Shown here one piece after another: positions 8,513 to 17,522 of a DNA stretch of 64,000 bases. This DNA is from Limnospira fusiformis SAG 85.79. Its GTDB lineage: Bacteria; Cyanobacteriota; Cyanobacteriia; Cyanobacteriales; Microcoleaceae. Within the stretch, counting starts at the first letter, position 1, and every line of letters starts with the position of its first letter. The translations under genes were made by a program, and so were the position numbers. The DNA is taken from assembly GCF_012516315.1 (NCBI RefSeq), contig NZ_CP051185.1, positions 6,205,363-6,269,362 on the forward strand. Direction: 5' to 3'. The notes under the pieces are model-generated. The model was not told where the DNA came from. It saw nothing but the letters and a program-made list of their open reading frames with translations, and made no database searches.

Positions 8513-8716
8513 ATGCCCGAAATCGTCGAAATTCCCATTGAACTGACTCGCTTTCAACTGCCCCCAGCCGTTCAAAATCGATTGCAATTTCTCTTAGATC
8601 GTCAGGATGAAGGCTATCCTTTGTCTCAAGCAGAAAAACAGGAAGCCGAGGGACTGGTGGAACTGGTGGAATTTTTATCTTTGTTACAGTTACGTTCAAC
8701 GCGAGTGAGTCAATAA
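8513..8716 (+). CDS. Small hypothetical protein upstream of HNH nuclease (copy 2)
   Basis: A 67-aa protein differing from the 364-567 copy by one residue (K for R in the QAEKQEAEG segment). It has the same six-base spacing to the HNH gene. Function unknown. Confidence 0.6.
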   Translation: MPEIVEIPIELTRFQLPPAVQNRLQFLLDRQDEGYPLSQAEKQEAEGLVELVEFLSLLQLRSTRVSQ

Positions 8717-8722
8717 TTATCA

Positions 8723-9106
8723 ATGACCAAAATTCCAGCTACTCTCCGTCGCTTGGTGATTCAGCGAGCCAATAATCGTTGTGAATATTGCGGGATTTCT
8801 CAGGTGGGTCAAGTCGCTACATTTCACATCGACCATATTATTCCCGTTGTGGCTGGGGGCGAAACTACGGCAGACAATTTAGATCTTGCTTGTGTTTCCT
8901 GTTCGCTTCGCAAGGGAGCGCGTCAGGAAATTGAGGATCCTGAAACAGGCGAGGTTGTCTGTATTTTTAATCCTCGCCAACAAAGATGGAATACTCATTT
9001 TGCTGGGAATGGCGTGGAGGCGATCGTCGGGTTAACGGCAACGGGTAGAGCAACGGTGAAAGTTCTTAATTTGAATCGGTCAACGATGTTGGCAATTCGG
9101 GCATAA
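8723..9106 (+). CDS. HNH endonuclease (copy 2)
   Basis: Identical in protein sequence to the HNH nuclease at 574-957, with the CEYC, HIDH and CVSC motifs. It has the same premature TAA (9104-9106), after which the frame again stays open for 14 codons. Two identical genes with the same truncation suggest that the shortened protein is tolerated or still functional. Confidence 0.85.
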   Translation: MTKIPATLRRLVIQRANNRCEYCGISQVGQVATFHIDHIIPVVAGGETTADNLDLACVSCSLRKGARQEIEDPETGEVVCIFNPRQQRWNTHFAGNGVEAIVGLTATGRATVKVLNLNRSTMLAIRA

Positions 9107-9151
9107 GAAGAATTACTGGGGCGACATCCACCCCCGGAAGATATCAATTAA

Positions 9152-9635
9152 GTAGAGGTCGAGCGATCGCTTTCTCTGATTCCAAGAACATTGTGTGCAT
9201 TTTTTGATGATGGCTATGGCTGGAGAGCGAAGCGATCGCACCCCCGAAAAGAAACTGGGTTTCTACAACAGCGCATTTCTGCCAAGATTTATTAAAGAAA
9301 CCCGGTTTCTCCCTGAATAGCCTAACGGGTAGTGTTAGGGGCGACGAGAATTTAATTACCTAATAATTAGCCGAAAAATCCGCTCGGTAACGCACCATCA
9401 TCAACCAGACAAAAATCATCTAATTGTATAGATACAAATATCCGTATCAAGCAAAATTTTCATACAATTTGCTCTCGTTCCATCGGTAGGGAGCGATCGC
9501 GCTCAATTGGCAAATCCTCTGGAAACTCCTGAAGGGCATCAAACATCTATTTATAGCAAATATTCTGCTACTCAAGCAATGCCGAAATGAATTATGTTAT
9601 AATTATGGCATTAACTAAACGGCTTAAGAAAATTT
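9152..9635. repeat. Intergenic repeat tract (copy 2)
   Basis: Same content as 1003-1491: HIP1 sites, a REP palindrome pair (about 9247-9312), a MITE-like element (about 9325-9400) and the antitoxin leader. Just before the ATG at 9636 the sequence differs from copy 1 (AACGGCTTAAGAAAA), which breaks the upstream frame. No gene seen. Confidence 0.65.
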
Positions 9636-9866
9636 ATGATCATTCGAGCTAAAGGAATTAAGCGCGGTCAAACTATTATTTTGAATGAATCGCTTTCTCT
9701 ACCGGATCAAGAAGTGGAAATCATGGTCATACCTATCTCCGATCCTGGGAGTGAACCCTTGACCAAAAATACATTAGCTGACTTTGTGGGAAAGCTGCAA
9801 AATTCACCCAATTTTCAAGACGATCCGGTTGTAATTCAGCGTCAGATGCGTGATGAGTGGGATTGA
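9636..9866 (+). CDS. Antitoxin of a PIN-toxin pair (copy 2)
   Basis: A 76-aa protein identical to the 1492-1722 copy. In-frame sequence upstream of this ATG is disrupted, which supports this Met as the true start in all copies. It overlaps the PIN gene by 10 bases. Confidence 0.72.
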   Translation: MIIRAKGIKRGQTIILNESLSLPDQEVEIMVIPISDPGSEPLTKNTLADFVGKLQNSPNFQDDPVVIQRQMRDEWD

Positions 9867-10237
9867 TTTGTTGTAGATTAATATTAGATACTAATGTGGC
9901 GATCGCCATTCTCAAAGCCTATTCATCAGCGATCGCATTGCTGGCAACCGAGCAGCTAGAATTTGAGAACTGTGCCATCAGTCAAATTACGCGAATGGAG
10001 TTACTCAGTTATCCTAACTTAGAGGCAGAAGAGGAGCAGACGATTCAAAACTTGTTGGCAAATTTATTAGTCTTGAAATTAGATGAAAAAATTGAACAAG
10101 AGGCGATCGCCTTTCGACGCAACCATAATGTGAAGTTGCCGGATGCGATTATTGCAGCAACGGCGAAGGTTTATGGGTTACGCTTGCTAACGTTGGATCG
10201 GCAATTACAGGCTAAATTTAGCACTGACTTACCTTAA
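9857..10237 (+). CDS. VapC-like PIN-domain toxin (copy 2)
   Basis: Identical to the 1713-2093 protein, with D11, E48, D96 and D114 all present and a GTG start overlapping the antitoxin. Carrying two identical active-looking toxins raises the need for antitoxin, which the third orphan antitoxin at 7888 may help meet. Confidence 0.82.
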   Translation: MGLICCRLILDTNVAIAILKAYSSAIALLATEQLEFENCAISQITRMELLSYPNLEAEEEQTIQNLLANLLVLKLDEKIEQEAIAFRRNHNVKLPDAIIAATAKVYGLRLLTLDRQLQAKFSTDLP

Positions 10238-10407
10238 TGGGTGGGCTATGGTCAGGAAAAGAAACTGGGTTTCTACAACAGCGCATTTCTGCCAAGATTT
10301 ATTAAAGAAACCCGGTTTCTCCATAAATAGCCTAACGGGTAGTGTTAGGGGCGACGAGAATTTAATTACCTAATAATTAGCCGAAAAATCCGCCCCGTAA
10401 CGCCAGC

Positions 10408-11778
10408 CTAGGAAATTAAATTTTTCACATATTGTTTAATCACTGGTTGTAGGGTGAAACCGGATGATTTGTTCAGGAAATTTCGTCGGGTTAAAGATTG
10501 TATCCCTTTCAGAAAATCGGCATCTGATAAAAGTTCGGGTGGTTTCTGGCTGATATCTACGGATTTTTCTTGGTTAGCTAACCACCCCATGAGGATTTTC
10601 TCGACTTCCGACAACCGTTGATAATGTGGTTTGATGAGAGTTTCTAGACTTCCTAAATATAGAGTAGGATAGGATAGGAATTTTTGGACACTACCGTTAA
10701 ATAGTTCTAGGATATCAGTGGCGATTATACTTAACCATAAAGGGTTGCCATTGTACAGTTCAATCAGCTTTGACCATTCAGGTTTATCTTTGAGTTTTCT
10801 AGCCGTGAGGAGTTGGCTGGCTGATTTCCCTAACCCCGCAATTTGTAGAGTTTTGCCGTAGTTTTCTTCAGCTTCCATGGCGGCGATTTCTAGGGGTTGT
10901 TCCCAACCGAGTAGCAACAGACAACTTTGATGAGAGCATCTGCCAATTTCATGGAGGAGATGACTATAGTTTTGGTATTCTGGGCGATAATTGCCGACTA
11001 ATTCTCCAGGGTTTAAGGTTTCTTGAAAGTCGTCGAGGATGATTAAACAACGGTGGTTTCTGAGATGGTCTAAAAAAGAGTTACGAGAGTTTAAATAGTT
11101 GATGATTGATGGGTTGTGGCTGGGAGGTGGTGGGGCGAGAGATTCGATGATATGACTTTGTAGGGCGTTGAAATTGGGGAATTGGCGATGACTGCGCCAC
11201 AGAGTGCGATCGAAGTTGTCTTTAATCTCTTCTACCAGTTTTCTAGCCAGGGCGGTTTTCCCAATTCCGGATAGTCCGGTTAGGCTGACAATGCGGCTAT
11301 GTTCTTCTAGTATCCACTGCTTGAGGGTAGCTAGTTCCTGGGTGCGATCGTAGAAGTGGCGGCTATTTTCGGGGGCTCGGCTGAGGTCGTGGCGTGGTGG
11401 AGGTGGGGGGGTGGTGGTGTCTTGGGGCGATCGGTTGGGCGGGATTTTTGAGGGATTGTATAAATCACTACAGAAATTTATGTTATTACCAATGTGCAGA
11501 CTGCCTGTATTAAATGAATAGAATATTCCATTTTCGATAAGCGATCGGACATTCTTCTTTTTTACATCCTCTCCCAAAAGCTCCGACAGGAGTTTCCATA
11601 ATTCCGATGCCGACTTCCGGACATGATCACTGCTGCAATGGTATTCCTCAGCGATATCCTGATATCCCTTGTGTTCCCATACCCCCTCCAAGATAGCCCG
11701 TTGCAGCGAGTCCAGATGCTTCCCAGTCTTGCCAAAAATCAACTCATCCGTCCACTGCAAGGCTTCATGAATCTCCAT
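10408..11778 (-). CDS. vMAP-type helical domain plus NB-ARC ATPase (intact copy)
   Basis: A 456-aa STAND-type ATPase. Residues 1-85 form a helical domain (begins MEIHEALQWTDELIFGK) of the kind found at the N-terminus of cyanobacterial vWA-MoxR-associated (vMAP) proteins. A Pro-rich linker (about 121-130) follows, then the NB-ARC core with Walker A GLSGIGKT (168-175) and Walker B LIILDD (245-250), and a winged-helix region at the end. No TPR, WD40 or nuclease effector follows, so it is shorter than typical NLR-like defence proteins. It may act as a switch for another protein. Its 3' three-quarters lie in the 3.27-kb repeat; the 5' end is unique and complete. Confidence 0.8.
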   Translation of the reverse strand: MEIHEALQWTDELIFGKTGKHLDSLQRAILEGVWEHKGYQDIAEEYHCSSDHVRKSASELWKLLSELLGEDVKKKNVRSLIENGIFYSFNTGSLHIGNNINFCSDLYNPSKIPPNRSPQDTTTPPPPPRHDLSRAPENSRHFYDRTQELATLKQWILEEHSRIVSLTGLSGIGKTALARKLVEEIKDNFDRTLWRSHRQFPNFNALQSHIIESLAPPPPSHNPSIINYLNSRNSFLDHLRNHRCLIILDDFQETLNPGELVGNYRPEYQNYSHLLHEIGRCSHQSCLLLLGWEQPLEIAAMEAEENYGKTLQIAGLGKSASQLLTARKLKDKPEWSKLIELYNGNPLWLSIIATDILELFNGSVQKFLSYPTLYLGSLETLIKPHYQRLSEVEKILMGWLANQEKSVDISQKPPELLSDADFLKGIQSLTRRNFLNKSSGFTLQPVIKQYVKNLIS

Positions 11779-12097
11779 AGCTCCTCAATTGGCTCCTACT
11801 TTTGGGTACTTTAACCCCCTATTATCCCACATTTCCCCCCGTCTGGCAACAAAATCCCACATTCCCCCCCTTTTTTTACTTTTAACATCCTAGGAAATAC
11901 CCCCCTAAATCCCCCTGTCATGGGGTTGACGAACTAAAAATCAGTTGCGAAAATAGTTTGCATCAATCAATAAAACAAGTAGCTCATTTATTTGTAAGAT
12001 AATTTGATGTGGCCTTTGATAATACAAAATAAATTATAAGTGTCCTCATATCGCACCCAATCTTTCAACCGCAAGAAAAGAGATAAGCATTAAGCAA
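11779..12097. other. Divergent intergenic region upstream of trpS-like gene
   Basis: A 319-base region between the divergent NB-ARC and tryptophanyl-tRNA synthetase genes. The left part is C-rich (several CCCCCC runs) and the right part is AT-rich. It probably holds both promoters. No T-box-like or riboswitch structure is evident by eye, and no gene. Confidence 0.4.
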
Positions 12098-13099
12098 ATG
12101 ACTAAGCATATTATTCTTACCGGCGATCGGCCAACTGGACCTCTCCATTTAGGCCACTACGTTGGCTCATTACGAAATCGTGTTGAGTTGCAACATCAGC
12201 ACACTCAGTTTCTTATTATTGCGGATATGCAAGCCTTGACAGACAATGCAGACAATCCTGCCAAAGTTAGCTCCAATCTAACTGAGGTAGTATTAGATTA
12301 CTTGGCTGTGGGAATTGACCCCGATGCAACTACCGTTTTTGTTCAATCTAAAGTTCCAGAGTTAGCTGAACTAACAATGTATTACCTCAATATTGTTTCT
12401 GTTAATCACCTGGAACGCAATCCTACAGTTAAAGATGAAATTAACCAGAAGGCGTTTGGCAAGCAAATTCCGGCTGGATTTTTAATGTATCCTGTTAGCC
12501 AAGCAGCAGATATTACTGCCTTTAAAGCGACTCTAGTACCAGTTGGAAATGACCAATTGCCTATGATAGAACAAACATCCGACATAGTACAGCGTTTTAA
12601 TAACTTATATAATTGCCAAATTCTCATTAAACCGCAGGCTATGATTGCTGATGTTGCAAGGTTGCCAGGAATTGACGGAAAGGCAAAGATGAGTAAATCT
12701 CTGGGGAACGCTATATATCTAAAAGACAGTAGCGATGAGATTTGGCGTAAAGTAAAAGAGATGTACACCGACCCTAACCATATAAGGGTAGAAGATCCTG
12801 GCACAGTGGAAGGAAATCCCGTTTTTAGGTATTTAGATGCTTTTGACAGCGATCAAGAGGCATTAGAAGAAATGAAAGCTTACTATAGGCGTGGTGGACT
12901 TGGTGACATGAAAGTTAAAAAACATCTCAATTATGTTTTACAATCTACCCTCCAACCAATTCGTGAACGGCGTGAGCAGTTTGCTAAAGATATTGGCTAT
13001 GTTATGTCTATTATTCAGCAAGGAACTGAAAAAGCTCGTCTAGTGGCAAGTCAGACACTTTATGAAGTGAAGGAGGCGATAGGAATCCAATATTGGTAA
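12098..13099 (+). CDS. trpS: Tryptophanyl-tRNA synthetase, second (resistance-like) type
   Basis: A 333-aa class I aminoacyl-tRNA synthetase charging tRNA-Trp. The HIGH-type signature is PLHLGH (15-20) and the KMSKS loop is at 197-201. The AADIT segment keeps the Asp that recognises the indole nitrogen, so the amino-acid substrate is probably Trp or a close analogue. The ADMQALT segment has Gln (Q45) where housekeeping TrpRS has His in the DxHAIT motif; changes at this His are linked to indolmycin resistance. It leads an AT-rich operon with a radical SAM gene, which is not the context of a housekeeping trpS. Likely an immunity or specialised paralogue. Confidence 0.85.
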   Translation: MTKHIILTGDRPTGPLHLGHYVGSLRNRVELQHQHTQFLIIADMQALTDNADNPAKVSSNLTEVVLDYLAVGIDPDATTVFVQSKVPELAELTMYYLNIVSVNHLERNPTVKDEINQKAFGKQIPAGFLMYPVSQAADITAFKATLVPVGNDQLPMIEQTSDIVQRFNNLYNCQILIKPQAMIADVARLPGIDGKAKMSKSLGNAIYLKDSSDEIWRKVKEMYTDPNHIRVEDPGTVEGNPVFRYLDAFDSDQEALEEMKAYYRRGGLGDMKVKKHLNYVLQSTLQPIRERREQFAKDIGYVMSIIQQGTEKARLVASQTLYEVKEAIGIQYW

Positions 13100-13178
13100 A
13101 TCACTTGCTATGTCTCCTCTTTTATCTATCGCAAGTTGCCCTCTTCTGCACATTAAGTATTTTAAAAGTGAGATAAAA

Positions 13179-14729
13179 ATGGCTAGTGTAATTTTTGTAA
13201 AACCCGCTCTAGAAACTGATGCTACCTGGGAAATGGTCAGGACGAGTGTTTATCTTGGTATTTGGTATTTGGCTTCTCATCTGAAGCAACAAGGCCATGA
13301 TGTAAGATATTTAGATGAGGTAGTCAGAAACAACGGTTTAAAGAAAAGCCGTTTGTATTCTACTCGACTGAATGATAAAAATGAGTATAAATACCAAGAG
13401 CTTGATATATCTTTAGAGGAATACCGCAATCTAAAAAATGAATACTTTGAATCCAATTCTCCCAAAGAGTTTGTTGAAAAATATTCTGCTTTCAATACAA
13501 GCGAAATTATTAGAGTGATCGCAAGAACGGGTAATCCTATAGAAGAAACTTTAAAAGAAATAGAAAAAATCCATCCAGACTTTGTTTTTATCCCTTTAAT
13601 TGCTAGTGCAAATTATAGATCTGCGACCACTCTTGGTCGAGCCATAAAGGAGAATTTTCCAAAAACAAAAGTTGTATTTGGAGGACAACATATCTCAGCT
13701 TTGTGGGATGAGTTTATCCAAGAAAACACATGGGTAGATCATGTTATAACGGGTGATGGTATAACGGTGATAAACGACCTAGTAATAGGTCGCCTTAATT
13801 CTAAAGTTATTCACGGCCAATTTCAACCTTTAGAAAAATTTCCTCTGCTTGACTATTCCATCATTGAAGATACGGGATATCCTGTAGATCAAATGTATTC
13901 TTATCCATCTTTTGGTCGAAAGTCAATAGATTTTATGTTTTCCAAGGGATGCTTTAGGAGTTGTGAGTTCTGTGTTGCTGGAAATCAAGAAGGCAATACA
14001 ACCACTTACTGGGATTGGGATTTAATTGATGAGCAGCTCAAAATTTTTACAGAATATGGGATCCAAGAAATTATTGTCCAAGATGATGCTTTTATATATC
14101 AAACAGAAGCTTTAGAAAAAAAATTAAAGCTTTTAGATAAATATAACTTGCATTGGCAAATATCTGGAGGATTTGATTTTGAAACCTTAAGTCCTTCCAT
14201 CACAGAAAAACTTATCAACCATAATCAAACAAGCAAGGCGAAACTTACAGGCATTTATATGCCGTTTAACCCTAGAGCATGGAATAAAGGATCTAGTGCT
14301 ACGCAAACAATGGTGAGTAAGTATGTAAAAAACTTTGAATGCCTCAAAAAACTGAGGCTAGAAGGTAATATTTATGTTTTCACTAGCGATATTATTGGCA
14401 CTCCCGAACATACTATTGAAATAGTCAATCATGATATAAATGTTCACAAAGAGATGATTAAAGAAGGATATTTAGATGCTGCATTGACATTAAGTGCAAC
14501 AATGTTGCCGGGAACTGTATGGTTTAAAAATAACTACAAAAATATAATTAATACCAGAGATTATCCTGGATATTCCCTATTTACCACCCATCATAGAACA
14601 GAAAATATTCCAAATCCATCAACAATAGAAGAGCTAATTGTTCATCGAACTAAAGAACTTAATAATTTGCAGTCAACATATAATTGGCAAACTGCTTTTC
14701 CTAATTCGACATGGAAATATACTAACTGA
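13179..14729 (+). CDS. B12-binding-type radical SAM enzyme
   Basis: A 516-aa protein starting at ATG 13179 (MASVIFVKPALE); an in-frame ATG at 13110 would add 23 residues with no clear ribosome site. The N-terminal half has the Rossmann-like layout of cobalamin-binding radical SAM proteins, including VVFGGQH and VITGDG segments. The 4Fe-4S motif is CFRSCEFC (C258, C262, C265), followed by a TIM-barrel half. Such enzymes do methylations or ring rearrangements. The neighbouring TrpRS suggests a tryptophan-derived substrate, which is inference. A typical DxHxxG cobalamin motif is not obvious, so B12 may be bound base-off or not at all. Confidence 0.8.
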   Translation: MASVIFVKPALETDATWEMVRTSVYLGIWYLASHLKQQGHDVRYLDEVVRNNGLKKSRLYSTRLNDKNEYKYQELDISLEEYRNLKNEYFESNSPKEFVEKYSAFNTSEIIRVIARTGNPIEETLKEIEKIHPDFVFIPLIASANYRSATTLGRAIKENFPKTKVVFGGQHISALWDEFIQENTWVDHVITGDGITVINDLVIGRLNSKVIHGQFQPLEKFPLLDYSIIEDTGYPVDQMYSYPSFGRKSIDFMFSKGCFRSCEFCVAGNQEGNTTTYWDWDLIDEQLKIFTEYGIQEIIVQDDAFIYQTEALEKKLKLLDKYNLHWQISGGFDFETLSPSITEKLINHNQTSKAKLTGIYMPFNPRAWNKGSSATQTMVSKYVKNFECLKKLRLEGNIYVFTSDIIGTPEHTIEIVNHDINVHKEMIKEGYLDAALTLSATMLPGTVWFKNNYKNIINTRDYPGYSLFTTHHRTENIPNPSTIEELIVHRTKELNNLQSTYNWQTAFPNSTWKYTN

Positions 14730-14789
14730 TGTAAATTCTTAATTGATAGATCTTTCCAGTAAAATTGTAGCAAGGAGTTGAGTTATCAA

Positions 14790-15281
14790 ATGATATATGA
14801 AATTTTAGATCAAGTAGGTATAGAGTATGAAAAAGTATTGCATCCACCAGTTAATAATAGTGAAGAAGGTGAAAAATACTATGCCCAATTTAATGTTGGG
14901 ACAAGTAAAAACTTGTTTTTTCGCAATCGAAAGGGCAATAAATACTATTTAGTTATTATAAAACCTGAAAAACAAGTAAACTTAGATTTATTGGCTAAAA
15001 ATTTAGGAGAAAAACGATTAAGTCTTTCTTCGGAAGAAAGACTATTAGAATGTCTGGGACAAACTCCTGGTTCAGTTTCTCCATTTGGTTTAATTCACGA
15101 TTTAGATAATAAAGTTAATGTTATTATTGATATTGATGTAATGAAAAATGAAAAGCTTGCATTTCATGTTGATGAAAACACCAGCGGAATTATTATCAAT
15201 AAAAGTGATTTTATAAAATATTTGAAATGGACTAAAAATAATTTTGATATTATAGATTTTTCAAAAATTATTATTATATGA
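14790..15281 (+). CDS. YbaK/PrdX-type aminoacyl-tRNA deacylase
   Basis: A 163-aa protein of the trans-editing deacylase family. Signatures are the TSKNLFFR segment with the conserved Lys and TPGSVSPFGLIHD, both typical of PrdX/ProX-like domains that hydrolyse mischarged aminoacyl-tRNAs. The AAGGAG at 14772-14777 sits right against an in-frame TTG (14778) but 12 bases before ATG 14790, so I chose the ATG. Next to a TrpRS paralogue, it could clear tRNA charged with a toxic or wrong amino acid. The gene is AT-rich like its neighbours. Confidence 0.82.
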   Translation: MIYEILDQVGIEYEKVLHPPVNNSEEGEKYYAQFNVGTSKNLFFRNRKGNKYYLVIIKPEKQVNLDLLAKNLGEKRLSLSSEERLLECLGQTPGSVSPFGLIHDLDNKVNVIIDIDVMKNEKLAFHVDENTSGIIINKSDFIKYLKWTKNNFDIIDFSKIIII

Positions 15282-15434
15282 CTAAGCTATTCAGCATCTA
15301 AATTGGGAAAAATTTTTACCCACAATGCTGGGAGTGTTAGCATCTTGCTCCGTAGGACCCTCCAGTTTAAATACCCAACAGCTTATAAATTTATTGTTTC
15401 TGCAAGCGTTTCTATCATAAATCTGAATAAAAAT

Positions 15435-16811
15435 ATGTTTAATTTCGGCACTGGTTTGATTACTATAGTTTTTATTAGCTTTTACTTAGCTGGATTGGCT
15501 GTAATTGGATATAAGGTGTTTAATGAAAAGAACCATGAAGATTATATAATAGGCTCTCGGAATGTGGGCTATATATCAACAGCAGGTTCTATAGGAGCTG
15601 GTTTTCGAGATGGAGTGGGGCTTATATTTTGGATTGGGACAGGATTTACAATTGGCTATGGTGGATTATGGTTGATTTGTGGAATGATGACATCAATTTT
15701 TTTGCTCTCAATAATAGGACCACGCTTTAGAGAAACAGCGAAAAAAGAAAATTATATAAATATTAGTGATATGTTGTCTGCACACCTGGGAAGGATAACA
15801 GAGTTAACTGTATCAGTAATTATTCTTGTTTTTTCTTCTGTGTATGTAGCAATACAAATATTTGTTATTAGCAATTTATTACAAGAAATTTTTTCTATTT
15901 CTTTCTATTTCAGTGCTTGTACTACCTTTCTGGTAGTAGCAATATATATGGTATCTGGTGGGTATAGTTCTGTTGTAAAAACAGATGTAATTCAACTGGT
16001 TTTGGTGTTTATGTTAATTTTTGTGCCTTTTTTTATACGGCCTTCTGTTAGTAACATACTGGATTTAAACAGCTTATTTTCGCTAAATCTATTAGACTCG
16101 ATAGGGTTGTTTGGAATTGGTTTTCTCTCTATTACATCGGGCGCAGAAGTGTGGCAAAGAATCATTTCTGCAAAAAACAATCATGTCATAAGAGTAAGTT
16201 TTCCCATTTCAGCTATAATTTTATTAATTATGACTTTAAGCTTGATTTTTATTGGTTTTGGTGCACAACAAATTTTGGAATCAGAAATAGCTTCTGATCA
16301 AGTTTTATTTATGCTTTTTAAAGAACAAGGAATTCCTTCTCTAATACTAGCCTATATTGCTGTTGCCATAATTGCTGCAAGTATGTCAACTTTAGATACA
16401 TTTGCTTATGTGTTCTGCTCTACATTTATTAAAAATTTATTAACTCAAAAAAACACTTTTTCTCAAGAAAAGTACGTCAAAACATCAAGAGTAGTAGTTG
16501 TTATTTTTTTAGCTATAATGACTATATTTTCAGCCTCTATTACTGATATAATTAGACTTTTATTTGATGCGTCTAGTTTTTTGTTTATAATGACTCCAGT
16601 TTTTTTGTTGGGCATTGCGGGTTTTATAGAAAAATCCAATTATTTAGATAAATATATTGCTTTAAGTATGTGGATTAGCTCTGCATTATATGTATTTTTA
16701 TTCATAAATGGTTATTTTACTAATTTACTCATAAACTTAATTCCTGCCATGCTTTGCTTTGTTTTATGTTTATTATTTATTTTGCATTATCGTAAAATAA
16801 GACACACTTAA
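15435..16811 (+). CDS. Sodium:solute symporter (SSS family)
   Basis: A 458-aa polytopic membrane protein with about 12-13 hydrophobic segments. The DYIIGSRNVGY motif after the first helix is typical of SSS transporters (PutP/PanF type) and is followed by a Gly-rich second helix (SIGAGFRDGVG). The start ATG 15435 (MFNFGTGLITIV) is preferred over an upstream TTG, because the extra 44 residues are not part of the family fold. It closes the TrpRS/radical SAM/deacylase cluster and may import the substrate or move the product. Very AT-rich with many ATA and AGA codons, which suggests transfer from a low-GC source. Confidence 0.82.
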   Translation: MFNFGTGLITIVFISFYLAGLAVIGYKVFNEKNHEDYIIGSRNVGYISTAGSIGAGFRDGVGLIFWIGTGFTIGYGGLWLICGMMTSIFLLSIIGPRFRETAKKENYINISDMLSAHLGRITELTVSVIILVFSSVYVAIQIFVISNLLQEIFSISFYFSACTTFLVVAIYMVSGGYSSVVKTDVIQLVLVFMLIFVPFFIRPSVSNILDLNSLFSLNLLDSIGLFGIGFLSITSGAEVWQRIISAKNNHVIRVSFPISAIILLIMTLSLIFIGFGAQQILESEIASDQVLFMLFKEQGIPSLILAYIAVAIIAASMSTLDTFAYVFCSTFIKNLLTQKNTFSQEKYVKTSRVVVVIFLAIMTIFSASITDIIRLLFDASSFLFIMTPVFLLGIAGFIEKSNYLDKYIALSMWISSALYVFLFINGYFTNLLINLIPAMLCFVLCLLFILHYRKIRHT

Positions 16812-17522
16812 AAATTATGGCTTGACTGGATGATTGGTGTATAGAAGCCATTCCCTTGATTGAGCGAGAGCAGCAGGGTGTCTTCTGGGGGGGAGTACGG
16901 AGCCTAATTTTTACTCAATCCCCCTCATCCCTCAGAACGCAGCATCACCATTAAACCCTGAATGGAATGGGGTGTGACTCTAAGTTAGAATATTTGGGTT
17001 ATTCCCCTCATTTGTGGCAGAGGGTGACAGAGCCTACATCTGCTTCAATCTTAGCAGCCGGGGGTGCGATCGCCCACAATTGCGGAGGCCATATCGCCTC
17101 TTTAAATTGCTCCTTAGCCCGGTCAATGGGTTTGAGGCAACAACACTCAACAACCCTCAGCAAGTTGTTAATCTAACAACTTCACGATTCCCTGCGAAAC
17201 GGGGATGCGATCGCCCCAATCCTCTAACTAGCACAATTATGTCTCAATTTTACCGGACACAACACCGTAATTTCACGTAGATGATGACCGCAAATCCCCA
17301 TGATTTCGTATCACCGAGGTTGGTTTTTCGAGACATAACTAACACAATTATGTCTTTTTTATCTCGCTCCCCCCAGGGTTCGGGTGGTGGCGGGTCAAAA
17401 AAATAGCCCCATGACCTAATGAGGCTAAAATCTACCGATGGGCCGATCGCTCTTTCCCAGATAGGCGATAAGCCTGACGGCATAGCGACCCTTACCGCTC
17501 TGTTTAATCTCAATCATCAGCC
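16812..17522. other. Gene-free repeat-rich stretch
   Basis: About 710 bases without a supportable gene. It holds a dispersed repeat (about 17057-17222) that recurs at about 21370-21540. Also present are a GGCAGAGGGTGACA...CTACATCTGCTT segment that recurs near 27855, and half and full copies of the AATTATGTCT inverted-repeat motif (17235-17244 and 17331-17355). Short open frames here lie inside the repeats and look spurious. Confidence 0.6.
17331..17355. repeat. Inverted repeat AGACATAACT / AATTATGTCT
   Basis: Ten-base arms (one mismatch) flank a 5-base spacer (AACAC), with a T-run directly after. The same motif with perfect arms lies at 20704-20728, and a half copy lies at 17235-17244. It could be a weak terminator or a protein-binding palindrome. 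Confidence 0.55.

Larger units (their letters stand above)
8169..11434. repeat. Large direct repeat, copy 2 (about 3.27 kb)
   Basis: Near-identical to 25-3290 in the same orientation. Differences are few: a longer G-run near 8272, single-base changes, and a small rearrangement just upstream of the antitoxin start at 9636. Homologous recombination between the copies would delete or circularise about 8.14 kb carrying ietA and ietS. Confidence 0.9.

Noticed and set aside
11779..12097. Possible T-box or attenuator before the TrpRS gene
   Set aside because: No specifier-loop, T-box core (TGGNACC) or terminator structure can be seen; cyanobacteria rarely use T-boxes.
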